64,000 bases of DNA, taken from Pseudomonas koreensis. GTDB taxonomy: Bacteria; Pseudomonadota; Gammaproteobacteria; Pseudomonadales; Pseudomonadaceae. Both the position numbers and the translations under genes were made by a program. The notes beneath the pieces were generated by a model. It ran no database searches. It saw nothing but the letters and a program-made list of their open reading frames with translations, and was not told the DNA's origin. Below are positions 1 to 8,602 of this stretch, one piece after another; position 1 is the stretch's first letter, and the number at the start of each line of letters is the position of its first letter. The stretch is from the NCBI RefSeq assembly GCF_024169245.1, contig NZ_JALJWP010000001.1:5379501-5443500 (forward strand). The letters are read 5' to 3'.

Positions 1-96
1 GACCAGCCCGTCCAGGCGCAATTCGAGGACGGCCTCGCGCACCACGTCGACCGACATCCGGTTGACGCTGCTCTTCAACTGTTCGACATTGACCAC
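1..96 (-). CDS. Unidentified SOS-type protein, N-terminal 32 residues only
   Basis: The left edge cuts this gene; only its first 32 codons are present. It starts with GTG at 96, seven bases after a GAGGG ribosome site, and reads MVNVEQLKSSVNRM onward in a helical, moderately charged pattern. An overlapping ATG at 103 is in another frame and gives an arginine-rich, unlikely peptide. A perfect LexA-type palindrome lies 24 bases upstream, so the gene is probably induced by DNA damage (inference). I do not recognise the family and the fragment is too short to place. Confidence 0.6.
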   Translation of the reverse strand, partial: MVNVEQLKSSVNRMSVDVVREAVLELRLDGLV

Positions 97-119
97 GGTT
101 CATCCCTCTGACTCGATTG

Positions 120-135
120 CTGTATGGACATACAG
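120..135 (-). promoter_or_regulatory. LexA (SOS) box
   Basis: CTGTATGGACATACAG is a perfect 7-2-7 palindrome and fits the gammaproteobacterial LexA consensus CTGT-N8-ACAG with both half-sites intact. It sits just upstream of the GTG start of the leftward gene at the window edge. Repression by LexA is inferred from sequence only. Confidence 0.75.
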
Positions 136-210
136 TAACCGAAGAAGCCAGCGAGTGCCAACGCAAGGATGGGTTGCTGCGACCAGCGGAATGAAGAAGC
201 CAAATCTGCG

Positions 211-447
211 TCAGCTTAAAAACGCCACGATATCGTCTGCACTGAACGGCCAGTCCAGTTCCGCGCCAGTATCGACCCGCCGCAGTACCGGAATGCGCAA
301 GCTGTACTTTTCGAGCCGCGATTCGTCTTCGGCAATGTCCATCAGTTCAACCAGCAGACCATGCTCGACCAAGGGCATCAGCTCGGCTTCGGCGACTTCA
401 CACAGATGACACCCGAGGGTGCCGAACAGCTGACATTCAGGAGGCAT
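211..447 (-). CDS. Glutaredoxin-like protein (DUF836 family)
   Basis: A 78-residue protein starting MPPECQLFG with a thioredoxin-fold redox motif GCHLC at residues 12-16 and the conserved cis-proline in RIPVLRR. Size and motif fit the DUF836 glutaredoxin-like family, small cytoplasmic thiol proteins whose substrates are mostly unknown. The start at 447 is chosen because the first residues already belong to the fold; an upstream extension would be proline- and arginine-poor filler overlapping non-coding sequence. It may follow the SOS gene's promoter region divergently only in position: both genes read leftward, with 114 bases between them. About 200 bases without a gene follow on the right, up to the antiporter. 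Confidence 0.75.
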   Translation of the reverse strand: MPPECQLFGTLGCHLCEVAEAELMPLVEHGLLVELMDIAEDESRLEKYSLRIPVLRRVDTGAELDWPFSADDIVAFLS

Positions 448-645
448 GGCGGCGTTACCGGAAAACAAGTGAGCCCATTCTAGGACGGCCCCGAATCCTC
501 GTCGACCCACCGCCGCCCAAAGGAGGCAACGCTGCTGGCGCAAAATCCTGACGCAAATCATTCGGCGCAATTTGCAATTGCATCATCCTCGCGGACTTTT
601 TGCCTCTACGCTTCAGAGGCCAACGCCCTGACAGCGGAGTGTCCC

Positions 646-2358
646 GTGTTTGCAAATCTGTTGATCATTCTCGCCTCGTCCCTGGTGGTGATCGCCCTGT
701 TCCGCCGCCTGCGACTGCCGCCGGTGCTGGGTTACCTGTGCGTGGGATTACTGGTCGGGCCGAACGCGTTCGACTGGGTCAACGAGAGCGAACATCTGCC
801 GGATGTCGCTGAGCTGGGCGTGGTGTTTCTGCTGTTCTCGCTGGGCCTGGAGTTTTCCCTGTCGAAGATGATTGCGCTGCGCCAAGTGGTGTTTCGCCTG
901 GGCAGTCAGCAAGTGCTGATCAGTACAGCGCTGCTCGGCACACTTTTGATGGGGCTGGGCATGCCGCTGATGCCAGCGCTGTTGCTCGGTGCCGGTTTAT
1001 CGCTTTCATCCACGGCGATTGTGACCAAGGAGCTGGGCAGTCTCGGTGAGGTATTCAGCAGCCACGGTCAGAACGCGGTCGGCGTGCTGCTGTTTCAGGA
1101 CGTCGTCGCGGTGTTGCTGCTGACGCTGGTGCCCGTGTTCGCCGGCGCCAGCGCGCAGGCCTGGTACTGGGCCTTGCCGTTGACCCTGGGCAAAACCGTG
1201 GTGCTGTTCTTCGGCCTGCTGCTCGCCAGTCGCTGGTTATTGCCACGGCTGTTTCATGAGGTGGCGGCCTCGCGCTCTGCGGAGCTGTTCGTCCTGCTGG
1301 CACTGGTGATCGTGCTGCTCACCGCCTGGCTCACGCACCTGTTGGGTCTGTCACCCGCCCTCGGCGCGTTTCTCGCGGGCATGTTGCTTGGTGAAAGCCA
1401 CTACAGGCACCAGATCGAAGCTGACATCCGGCCATTCCGCGACATCCTGCTCGGGGTGTTTTTCGTCAGCATCGGCATGCTGATCGACCTGCAACTGTTC
1501 GTCAGCCACAGCCTGTTGATCATCGCCCTGACCCTTGGCCTGATGCTGATCAAGGGCATCGTGGTGGCGCTGCTGGTGAAGTGGCGTGGCAGTGACAGCG
1601 AAACCGCGTGGCGCAGCGGCCTGGCGCTGGCCCAGGGCGGCGAGTTCTGTTTTGCGCTGATGGCGCAGATGCAGCAGAACAGCCTGCTACCGGCCGAACC
1701 GGGTGCCCTGCTGCTCGCGGCGACCTTCTGCTCGATGCTGCTCACGCCACTGCTTCTGCGCGCGGCGCCGCGGATTGCCGCCGCGCTGCATCACAAGCCC
1801 AATCAGGAAGCGCAGATCGAACAGATCAGCGCGCTCAATGCCGATCTCGACCAGCACGTGGTGATCTGCGGCTACGGCCGCGTCGGCCAGTCCATCGGTC
1901 GTTTCATGGGCAACGCGGGACAATCCTATGTCGCGCTGGACAACGACCCGGTGCGGGTACAGGAAGCCGCGTCCGCAGAAAGCGACGTGCATTACGGCGA
2001 CTCGGCGCGTGGCGACCTGCTTGTTGCGGTGGGCCTGTTACGCGCCAGGCTGCTGGTGATTGCCGTCGATCAAAGTGATGTGGCGTTGCGCATACTTCGC
2101 GAAGCCCGCCGACTCAACCAACAGGTGCCGATTCTGGTGCGCACCCGCGACGACAGCCAATCCGCCGAGCTGAGAGCCGCCGGCGCCACCGAGGTGGTGC
2201 CGGAGCTTCTGGAGTCGAGCCTGATGCTCGCTTCACACGCGCTGATCATGCTTGGCCTGCCCGCGCATAAAGTGCAGGAGAAAGTCGATCAGGTGCGCAT
2301 TGATCGCTATCGCCTGCTCCATGGTTTCTATCCCGGAGCCAACGATGAGGAAATCTAG
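646..2358 (+). CDS. Monovalent cation:proton antiporter, CPA2 (KefB/KefC-like)
   Basis: A 570-residue inner-membrane protein starting at a GTG. Residues about 5-375 form the many-helix Na+/H+ exchanger domain (for example the FLLFSLGLEFS and LGAFLAGMLLGES segments); residues from about 404 form a RCK/TrkA-N nucleotide-binding domain with the Rossmann motif GYGRVGQSIG. It should exchange K+ or Na+ for protons and be gated by a nucleotide or thiol ligand. It is shorter than E. coli KefC at the C-terminus. Its last four bases overlap the stop of the converging ammonium transporter gene. Confidence 0.85.
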   Translation: MFANLLIILASSLVVIALFRRLRLPPVLGYLCVGLLVGPNAFDWVNESEHLPDVAELGVVFLLFSLGLEFSLSKMIALRQVVFRLGSQQVLISTALLGTLLMGLGMPLMPALLLGAGLSLSSTAIVTKELGSLGEVFSSHGQNAVGVLLFQDVVAVLLLTLVPVFAGASAQAWYWALPLTLGKTVVLFFGLLLASRWLLPRLFHEVAASRSAELFVLLALVIVLLTAWLTHLLGLSPALGAFLAGMLLGESHYRHQIEADIRPFRDILLGVFFVSIGMLIDLQLFVSHSLLIIALTLGLMLIKGIVVALLVKWRGSDSETAWRSGLALAQGGEFCFALMAQMQQNSLLPAEPGALLLAATFCSMLLTPLLLRAAPRIAAALHHKPNQEAQIEQISALNADLDQHVVICGYGRVGQSIGRFMGNAGQSYVALDNDPVRVQEAASAESDVHYGDSARGDLLVAVGLLRARLLVIAVDQSDVALRILREARRLNQQVPILVRTRDDSQSAELRAAGATEVVPELLESSLMLASHALIMLGLPAHKVQEKVDQVRIDRYRLLHGFYPGANDEEI

Positions 2359-3563
2359 TCCTGACTCACCGCGCCGATCTTGTGCAGTGACAGGTCGGCG
2401 CCGTAATACTCTTGTTCCTGACTCAGGCGCAGCCCATGCAATGCCTTGATCGCGCCATAAACGACAAAGCCGCCAACCAGCGCCACCGCGACGCCGAGCG
2501 CGGTGCCGATCATCTGGCTGATCAGGCTGACCCCGCCGAGGCCACCCAGCGCAGTCTGGCCGAAGATGCCGCAGGCAATCCCGCCCCAGACGCCACACAG
2601 GCCGTGCAACGGCCACACACCCAAGACATCATCGATACGCCATTTGACTTGCGCAGCGGTAAAGCACCAGACAAACAAGGCCCCGGCAATCGCCCCCGTC
2701 ACCAGCGCACCGACCGGATGCATCAGGTCGGATCCGGCGCAAATCGCCACCAGACCGGCCAACGGCCCGTTGTGCAGAAAGCCCGGGTCATTGCGCCCGA
2801 CGATCAACGCCGCAACAGTACCGCCGACCATGGCCATCAGCGAGTTGACCGCGACCAGGCCACTGACACCTTGCAGGGTCTGCGCGCTCATCACGTTGAA
2901 GCCGAACCAGCCGACAATCAGGATCCACGAACCCAATGCCAGAAACGGAATGCTCGACGGCGCAAACGCGACCAGGCGCCCATCGCGATAACGACCATTA
3001 CGAGGTCCGAGCAGCAAAACAGCGGCCAATGCCAGCCAACCGCCCATGGCATGCACCACCACCGAACCGGCGAAATCGTGGAACGCCGCGCCAAACTGCG
3101 CCGCCAGCCAGCCTTGCAAGCCGAAGTTGCTGTTCCAGATCAATCCCTCGAAGAACGGATAGATAAACGCCACGATCAGCGCCGTCGCACACAACTGCGG
3201 GACGAAACGCGCGCGCTCGGCAATGCCGCCGGAAATGATCGCCGGGATCGCGGCAGCGAACGTCAGCAGGAAGAAAAACTTTACCAGTCCATAGCCATGG
3301 TCGGCCGTAAGCACTGCAGCCGGTTGCATGAAGGTGACGCCATAGGAGATCCAATAGCCTATAAAGAAATAGGCCAGGGTCGAAACGGCGAAGTCGCTGA
3401 GGATTTTCGCCAGTGCGTTGACCTGGTTTTTCTGCCGGACCGTGCCGACTTCGAGAAAGGCGAAACCGGCGTGCATCGCCAGTACCATGACCGCGCCGAT
3501 CAGAATGAACAACGTATTGGAGCCGTGAACCAGCGTGTCCACAGCGCTTTGCAGATTTTCCAT
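2355..3563 (-). CDS. amtB: Ammonium transporter, Amt/Rh family
   Basis: A 402-residue membrane protein with about eleven helices. The first pore histidine is in HDFAGSVVVHAMGG (His171) and the second in the later PLHGLCGVWGG segment; both are the twin-His pair of Amt channels. The family imports ammonium or ammonia across the inner membrane. No glnK gene lies beside it, unlike the usual glnK-amtB pair, so PII control would come from elsewhere in the genome. It has no obvious cleavable signal of the longer Amt1 type. The stop overlaps the antiporter stop by four bases with no room for a terminator. A sigma-54-type promoter lies upstream (see next entry). Confidence 0.92.
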   Translation of the reverse strand: MENLQSAVDTLVHGSNTLFILIGAVMVLAMHAGFAFLEVGTVRQKNQVNALAKILSDFAVSTLAYFFIGYWISYGVTFMQPAAVLTADHGYGLVKFFFLLTFAAAIPAIISGGIAERARFVPQLCATALIVAFIYPFFEGLIWNSNFGLQGWLAAQFGAAFHDFAGSVVVHAMGGWLALAAVLLLGPRNGRYRDGRLVAFAPSSIPFLALGSWILIVGWFGFNVMSAQTLQGVSGLVAVNSLMAMVGGTVAALIVGRNDPGFLHNGPLAGLVAICAGSDLMHPVGALVTGAIAGALFVWCFTAAQVKWRIDDVLGVWPLHGLCGVWGGIACGIFGQTALGGLGGVSLISQMIGTALGVAVALVGGFVVYGAIKALHGLRLSQEQEYYGADLSLHKIGAVSQD

Positions 3564-3778
3564 GGAAGGCAGACCTGAAGGCTAAAAAGGCACCAAAGCG
3601 GTTCATGGACGAACTTCATGCACCAAGTTGCGACCAGACAGTCATCCGACCGCAGGGTCGATGAACTGATTTGGCGCACAGGTCGATGTCCGATAACGAA
3701 CCGCGAGCAAATGAATTAGAGTTTTTCTGCTGGACGCCCGGCAACAGCGCACTCACACCTGGCGACGCACCACGACAC

Positions 3779-3794
3779 AGCAAAAGTTGTACCA
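3779..3794 (-). promoter_or_regulatory. Candidate sigma-54 promoter for the ammonium transporter
   Basis: Read leftward, TGGTACAACTTTTGCT matches the sigma-54 pattern TGGYAC-N5-TTGCW with GG and GC at the right spacing. It lies about 215 bases before the amt start, in the 301-base gap 3564-3864 that otherwise shows only the ribosome site of the next rightward gene. RpoN control of ammonium transporters is well known; I did not see a clear NtrC site upstream. Confidence 0.5.
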
Positions 3795-3864
3795 GCCATT
3801 TGCACTGAACCTTCACGCAAGGCTCATACTCGAAAGCTTCAACGCCACCTACGGAGATCCACCA

Positions 3865-4179
3865 ATGGCCAGCATCAAGGCAAAGACTGCTCAAGAAATC
3901 CTGATGAACGACTTCCAGACCCTGGTCGCCGACACCGAACGCTTGCTCGAGCACACCAAGACCCTCGCTGGAGACCAGGCCGATGAGCTGCGCGCACAGA
4001 TCCACGACAGCCTGTTGCGCGCCCGGGAAACTCTGAAAGTGACTGAAGACACGCTGCGCGAGCGCGGCCAGGCGGCGGTCACCGCTACTGAAGATTATGT
4101 GTCGGCCAACCCATGGCAGTCGGTGGGCATCGCTGCCGGTGTCGGTTTCCTGATCGGCCTGCTGGCCACTCGGCGCTGA
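3865..4179 (+). CDS. YqjD/ElaB-type membrane-anchored protein (DUF883)
   Basis: A 104-residue protein beginning MASIKAKTAQ, six to seven bases after GGAGAT. It is a helical, coiled-coil-like rod (residues 10-75, rich in Glu, Lys and Ala) followed by one C-terminal membrane helix of the glycine-zipper kind, GIAAGVGFLIGLLATRR. This is the ElaB/YqjD/DUF883 pattern; E. coli YqjD binds stationary-phase ribosomes to the inner membrane. An in-frame start 26 codons upstream lacks a ribosome site. It heads a three-gene set with the next two genes, matching the yqjD-yqjE-yqjK order of enterics. Confidence 0.85.
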   Translation: MASIKAKTAQEILMNDFQTLVADTERLLEHTKTLAGDQADELRAQIHDSLLRARETLKVTEDTLRERGQAAVTATEDYVSANPWQSVGIAAGVGFLIGLLATRR

Positions 4180-4181
4180 TC

Positions 4182-4568
4182 ATGTCGATCGGTGAATCCG
4201 GCCCGACTGCGGGCACCGCCTCCTCCACGCGTCGTCTCGGCGCCGCCGTTCTGGGCCTGCTGCACAGTCATGTCGAATTGTTCGGCATCGAATTGCAGGA
4301 GCAGAAATCACGCACTGTCAGCCTGCTGCTGTTCGCCGGTCTGGCACTGGTATTCGCCCTGCTGTTGCTGGTGGGTCTGTCGACGCTGGTGATGATCATC
4401 TTCTGGGACACCTACCGCCTGGCGGCGATCATCGGCCTGTGCGTTTTCTATACGCTGGCGTCGATCTTCTGCGGCCTGCGTCTCAAAGCCGCGATTTTCG
4501 ATGAGTCCTCGCCTTTCCACGGCACGCTCGAAGAGCTGGCCAACGACCGGGAGCGTCTGCTGCCATGA
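4182..4568 (+). CDS. YqjE-type phage-holin-like membrane protein
   Basis: A 128-residue protein with two adjacent membrane helices (about residues 48-70 and 78-100, for example LLLFAGLALVFALLLLVGL). The pattern is the Phage_holin_3_6/YqjE family; despite the name these are housekeeping inner-membrane proteins next to YqjD. The start ATG lies two bases after the stop of the yqjD-like gene, and its own stop overlaps the start of the next gene by four bases (ATGA), so the three are surely one operon. Confidence 0.85.
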   Translation: MSIGESGPTAGTASSTRRLGAAVLGLLHSHVELFGIELQEQKSRTVSLLLFAGLALVFALLLLVGLSTLVMIIFWDTYRLAAIIGLCVFYTLASIFCGLRLKAAIFDESSPFHGTLEELANDRERLLP

Positions 4569-4903
4569 GCCTGCCTGAACTTCCGCACAACAGCTCGCGC
4601 CGGGAAATGCGCAAGGCACTGATCCGCCTGCGCATGGAAATGCACCGTCAGGAAATCCGTCACGAAACTGCGCAAGTGCTCCTGCCGTTACAGCGCATGC
4701 GTGGCATGAAGCAGAACGTGCAGGACGGTTTCGGTATCAAGCATGCGCCGTTGTGGGGCGTGGCGGCGGTAACGCTGCTGGGCTTCCTCACCGGCAAAGG
4801 CTCGAAACGCAGCGGCGGTGGCGGTCTGACCCGACTGCTGCGTCTCGGCACCACGCTCGGACCGCTGATCAGACTGGTCATGCACAGCTCGGGCAAACGC
4901 TGA
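4565..4903 (+). CDS. Small membrane protein, third gene of the yqjD-yqjE set
   Basis: 112 residues. The first 55 are basic and helical (RREMRKALIRLRMEMHRQEI), followed by one hydrophobic stretch (LWGVAAVTLLGFLTG) and a glycine/arginine-rich tail. Position and layout resemble enteric YqjK, but I see no clear sequence match. It overlaps the upstream stop by four bases, implying translational coupling. Function unknown; probably acts with the two partner membrane proteins. Confidence 0.75.
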   Translation: MSLPELPHNSSRREMRKALIRLRMEMHRQEIRHETAQVLLPLQRMRGMKQNVQDGFGIKHAPLWGVAAVTLLGFLTGKGSKRSGGGGLTRLLRLGTTLGPLIRLVMHSSGKR

Positions 4904-5024
4904 GTCGACGTCTCTGGCTACAATCTTGCAATAGCGCCGGGATGAATCTCCTTATCGGGGGGTTCAATCCCGCGTGCCTGTCCAACAGACGCGGCCCAAC
5001 GAACAATAAGATTAAGGACTTGCC

Positions 5025-6188
5025 GTGATCGACGGGCACCCGCTCGCCTGCTTTCAGCCTTTCATCGATACCGCCACCGGACGCATAGCAGGCGTCGAAG
5101 CACTCGGTCGCTTGCGCCAGAACGATGGTCAATTGAACTCCGTCGGACCGTTGTTCGCCGATCCGCGCACCCCGGCCACTGCCCTGCGCCGTCTCGACCG
5201 GCAGATCCGTGACCACGCACTGAGCCGTCTGCATGAAGCGCCGGCCGAGTGGTTTCTCAGCTTGAACATGTCGCCACGCTGGATCAGCCGCCTGCGCGCC
5301 GACCAGGCCTTGCCCAGTCTCAAGCAATTGGCGCAACACGACATTGATCCGCAGCGGATTGTGTTTGAAATCACCGAACTGGGTGGCAATAGCGAACGCC
5401 TGGCCCACGTGGTCGCGCGCTACCGCGAGGCTGGAGCAAGAATCGCCATAGACGATTTCGGCGCCGGCTATTCGCAGCTGGATCGGGTGCTGGCCCTGCA
5501 ACCGGACATTCTCAAACTCGACATGCGTTTGTTTCAGGCTGCTGCTCTTGGCGGTCCGAGCAGCGATGTGGTCAAAGCGCTCGCGCAGATGGCCGAGAAA
5601 ACCGGCTGCTGGATCATCGCTGAAGGCGTCGAAACCGAAGCGCAGCTGAATTTCGCTCTGGAATGCGGCTCGCGCTACGTGCAGGGATTTCTCTTCGCCC
5701 GAGCGCAAGAAGAGTTCTTCGCTACGGATGCTTTCGTCGCACATTTCGCTCAACTGCGACAACGCTACGTGAATCAGAAACTCAGCGAGCGAGGGCGGCT
5801 GATGCAGATGCGCCAACAGCTCAGCGAGTTGATGGCGATTCTGCAGCAATGGGCGCAGGCCCGCGCGCCGCTTAGCGCGCTACCTCAACTGCAGGCGTTT
5901 CCGTGGCTGCTGCGTTTTTATCAGTGTGATCGTCACGGCACGCAACTGACGCCCAACCTGGAATGGCGTCACGATGGCTGGTTCGCCGATGATCGCTACC
6001 TGGGGCATAACTGGTCGTGGCGACCGTACTTCTACCATCTGCTCGCCGAAGGCTGGGAAGAACGGCGCCTGACCCTGTCCAGTACCTATCGCGATGCCAC
6101 CAGCAACCAGTATTGCCTGACCGCCGGGCAGTTCTTCGACAACGGGGAACGCCTGCTGTTGATCGATATCGACGCGGCGGGCCTGTAG
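5025..6188 (+). CDS. Cyclic-di-GMP phosphodiesterase, EAL plus YkuI_C-like sensor domain
   Basis: 387 residues from a GTG. The EAL domain begins at once (Glu25-Ala-Leu in GVEALGR) and runs to about residue 240. Metal and catalytic motifs are present: the Asn in LSLNMSP, FEITE, DDFG at 143-146, the Lys in LKLDM, AEGVETE and VQGFLF, so it should hydrolyse c-di-GMP. Residues about 240-387 are helical then a Cache/PAS-like fold (NWSWRPYFYHLL, LSSTYRDATSNQYCL), the arrangement of B. subtilis YkuI. There is no membrane segment, so it is a cytoplasmic enzyme with its own ligand sensor. It ends 69 bases before the dGTPase start and may share its transcript. Confidence 0.85.
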   Translation: MIDGHPLACFQPFIDTATGRIAGVEALGRLRQNDGQLNSVGPLFADPRTPATALRRLDRQIRDHALSRLHEAPAEWFLSLNMSPRWISRLRADQALPSLKQLAQHDIDPQRIVFEITELGGNSERLAHVVARYREAGARIAIDDFGAGYSQLDRVLALQPDILKLDMRLFQAAALGGPSSDVVKALAQMAEKTGCWIIAEGVETEAQLNFALECGSRYVQGFLFARAQEEFFATDAFVAHFAQLRQRYVNQKLSERGRLMQMRQQLSELMAILQQWAQARAPLSALPQLQAFPWLLRFYQCDRHGTQLTPNLEWRHDGWFADDRYLGHNWSWRPYFYHLLAEGWEERRLTLSSTYRDATSNQYCLTAGQFFDNGERLLLIDIDAAGL

Positions 6189-6257
6189 TTCTGCTTGCAG
6201 GCACGGGGCCGAACCGGGAAGCTAGGGCGATCAGTCACCAGACGGAGAGAATCAGCC

Positions 6258-7586
6258 TTGGATTGGCCTACCCTGCTTAACCGCGAACGCCTCGGCAAGC
6301 CGCTGCACAGCCCGCAAGAACTCGGCCGCAGCCCCTTCCACAAAGACCATGACCGCATCATTTTCTCCGGCGCGTTCCGCCGCCTCGGGCGCAAGACCCA
6401 AGTGCACCCGGTCACCAGCAACGATCACATTCACACGCGCCTGACCCACTCGCTGGAAGTCAGCTGCGTCGGCCGGTCGCTGGGCATGCGTGTCGGTGAA
6501 ACCTTGCGCAGTGCGCTGCCGGAATGGTGCGACCCGGCCGACCTGGGCATGGTGGTGCAATCGGCCTGCCTGGCTCACGATATCGGCAACCCGCCGTTCG
6601 GCCATTCCGGCGAAGACGCCATTCGCCACTGGTTTCAACAAGCCGCCGGACGGGGCTGGCTTGACGGCATGAGCGACGCCGAGCGCGGTGATTTCCTCAA
6701 TTTCGAAGGCAATGCACAAGGCTTTCGCGTGCTGACGCAGTTGGAATATCACCAGTTCGATGGCGGCACACGCCTGACCTACGCGACGCTGGGCACCTAT
6801 CTGAAGTACCCGTGGACCGCGCGCCACGCTGATTCCCTCGGCTACAAGAAACACAAATTCGGCTGCTACCAGAGCGAACTGCCATTGCTCGAACAGATCG
6901 CCCACAAGCTTGGCCTGCCGCAGCTTGAAGATCAGCGCTGGGCACGCCATCCATTGGTGTATCTGATGGAGGCCGCCGATGACATCTGTTATGCGCTGAT
7001 CGATCTCGAAGACGGTCTGGAAATGGAGCTGCTCGAATACGCTGAAGTCGAGTCGCTGCTGCTCGGCCTGGTCGGCGACGACTTGCCGGAAACCTATCGT
7101 CAGCTCGGACCGCAGGATTCCCGCCGGCGCAAACTGGCGATCCTGCGCGGCAAGGCCATCGAGCACCTGACCAACGCGGCGGCGCGGGCATTTGTCGAAC
7201 AGCAGGAAGCCCTGCTTGCCGGCACGCTGCACGGCGATCTGGTCGAGCATATGCATGGGCCGGCGAAGCGCTGCGTGTTGAACGCCAAGGACATCGCCCG
7301 CAAGAAGATCTTCCAGGACAAACGCAAGACGCTGCATGAAATAGGCGCGTACACGACGCTGGAGATTCTACTCAATTCGTTCTGCGGCGCTGCGCTGGAG
7401 CAGCACAACGGTCGCACGCCGTCGTTCAAGAGCAGGCGCATCCTCGACTTGCTCGGCAACAACGCGCCGGACCCGCAGGGTTCGCTGCACAGTTCGTTTC
7501 TGCGCATGATCGATTTCATTGCAGGTATGACTGACAGTTACGCCAGTGACATGGCGCTGGAAATGACCGGGCGTTCGAGCCATTGA
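6258..7586 (+). CDS. dgt: Deoxyguanosinetriphosphate triphosphohydrolase-like protein
   Basis: 442 residues, starting at a TTG preceded by GGAGAGA; the start gives [14 protein letters not shown], the usual N-terminus of this family. HD-superfamily metal ligands are visible: the His in RLTHSLEV, His107-Asp108 in [17 protein letters not shown], and the later Asp in EAADDICYA. It hydrolyses dNTPs, mainly dGTP, to the nucleoside and triphosphate, affecting dNTP pools. Full length. Followed by a hairpin that could end the transcript. Confidence 0.92.
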   Translation: MDWPTLLNRERLGKPLHSPQELGRSPFHKDHDRIIFSGAFRRLGRKTQVHPVTSNDHIHTRLTHSLEVSCVGRSLGMRVGETLRSALPEWCDPADLGMVVQSACLAHDIGNPPFGHSGEDAIRHWFQQAAGRGWLDGMSDAERGDFLNFEGNAQGFRVLTQLEYHQFDGGTRLTYATLGTYLKYPWTARHADSLGYKKHKFGCYQSELPLLEQIAHKLGLPQLEDQRWARHPLVYLMEAADDICYALIDLEDGLEMELLEYAEVESLLLGLVGDDLPETYRQLGPQDSRRRKLAILRGKAIEHLTNAAARAFVEQQEALLAGTLHGDLVEHMHGPAKRCVLNAKDIARKKIFQDKRKTLHEIGAYTTLEILLNSFCGAALEQHNGRTPSFKSRRILDLLGNNAPDPQGSLHSSFLRMIDFIAGMTDSYASDMALEMTGRSSH

Positions 7587-7597
7587 CCATCCCCGCG

Positions 7598-7627
7598 TTC
7601 AGCCGGCTGTTGATCAGGCCGGCTGAA
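7598..7627 (+). terminator. Hairpin after dgt, possible terminator
   Basis: TTCAGCCGGC and its exact complement GCCGGCTGAA form a 10-base perfect stem with a 10-base loop, twelve bases after the dgt stop. The thymines that follow (ACGTTTTCC) are displaced by ten bases, so intrinsic termination is only likely, not certain. Confidence 0.45.
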
Positions 7628-7845
7628 TGCCCAGTGACGTTTTCCAACATAAATGTCTGTAACGCACCTTTTTAATCCTGCCCAGGTGCAATTTCGCTGA
7701 AGGCATCTAAATACAACAAACAGCGCTGCGTTAAACACAACTTTAAACACTGGCAAAATATTTGAAGATCGCTTATTGGCCACGGATGAATTTCTATTCA
7801 TAGCCAGCGACAGCCCCGCGCTTCCTTACGCCAAACCTAATTTTG

Positions 7846-7892
7846 ACGTAGTCCATTTCCTCATTACACGTAGGACTAATCCGATAACGTAG
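7846..7892 (+). promoter_or_regulatory. Three ACGTAG repeats before the response-regulator gene
   Basis: The 348-base stretch 7628-7975 has no gene and is richer in A and T than its surroundings. It holds three direct copies of ACGTAG at 7846, 7868 and 7887 (spacings 22 and 19), about two helical turns apart, 84-130 bases before the response-regulator start. They could be binding sites of that regulator or another; this is inference. Confidence 0.35.
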
Positions 7893-7975
7893 TCGCGACA
7901 CTACCAGTCCATGCGAGTGTTCATGCATCTGAGCTAAGGTGCGCGCTTTATTCATGCTTGCATGGGACTCTATTT

Positions 7976-8602
7976 ATGAACTCCGTTTTTATTGTCGACG
8001 ATCATCCGGTGATCCGCCTCGCCGTGCGAATGCTCCTGGAACATGAAGGCTACAAGGTCGTCGGTGAGACCGATAACGGTGTCGATGCCATGCAGATGGT
8101 CCGTGAATCCATGCCCGACCTGGTGATCCTCGATATCAGTATTCCCAAGCTGGACGGCCTTGAAGTTCTGGCCCGCTTCAACACCATGGGCGCGAACTTC
8201 AAGATCCTGATTCTGACAGCACAGTGCCCTACGCTGTTCGGCATTCGCTGTATGCAGTCTGGAGCATCGGGATATGTCTGTAAGCAGGAAGACTTGAGCG
8301 AACTGGTCAGCGCAATAAAAGCAGTACTCTCCGGTTATAACTATTTCCCCAGCCAGGCACTCAATCCGGTTCGCAGCGATGACATTCGATATGCCGAACT
8401 TGAATTATTCAAATCCGTCAATGATCGCGAATTGATGGTGCTGCAGTTATTTGCGCAGGGGCGCACCAACAAGGAAATCGCCAAGGGCATGTTTCTAAGT
8501 AACAAGACCGTCAGCACTTACAAAAAACGCCTGATGCAAAAGCTCAAAGCCAGATCCCTTGTAGAACTTATCGAGATGGCCAAACGCAACGCACTTGTGT
8601 GA
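7976..8602 (+). CDS. NarL/FixJ-type response regulator, BvgA/EvgA-like
   Basis: 208 residues. The receiver domain (1-120) has the acidic pocket DDHP and the phosphorylation site Asp53 in LVILDISIP; the C-terminal LuxR-type helix-turn-helix (about 145-205) contains NDRELMVLQLFAQGRTNKEIA and SNKTVSTYKKRL. The start at 7976 is preferred to one six codons upstream because it opens directly into the receiver fold. Its TGA overlaps the start of the BvgS-type kinase gene, so the two are co-translated and form a BvgA-BvgS or EvgA-EvgS-like phosphorelay pair. Confidence 0.9.
   Translation: MNSVFIVDDHPVIRLAVRMLLEHEGYKVVGETDNGVDAMQMVRESMPDLVILDISIPKLDGLEVLARFNTMGANFKILILTAQCPTLFGIRCMQSGASGYVCKQEDLSELVSAIKAVLSGYNYFPSQALNPVRSDDIRYAELELFKSVNDRELMVLQLFAQGRTNKEIAKGMFLSNKTVSTYKKRLMQKLKARSLVELIEMAKRNALV

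Noticed and set aside
2412..3578. 388-residue open frame opposite the ammonium transporter
   Set aside because: Amt is certain from its channel motifs; the opposing frame is Arg/Gln/Asp-rich shadow sequence.
4182..4568. Possible prophage remnant because of a holin-type match
   Set aside because: The gene belongs to the chromosomal yqjD-yqjE-type operon; no phage genes are nearby.
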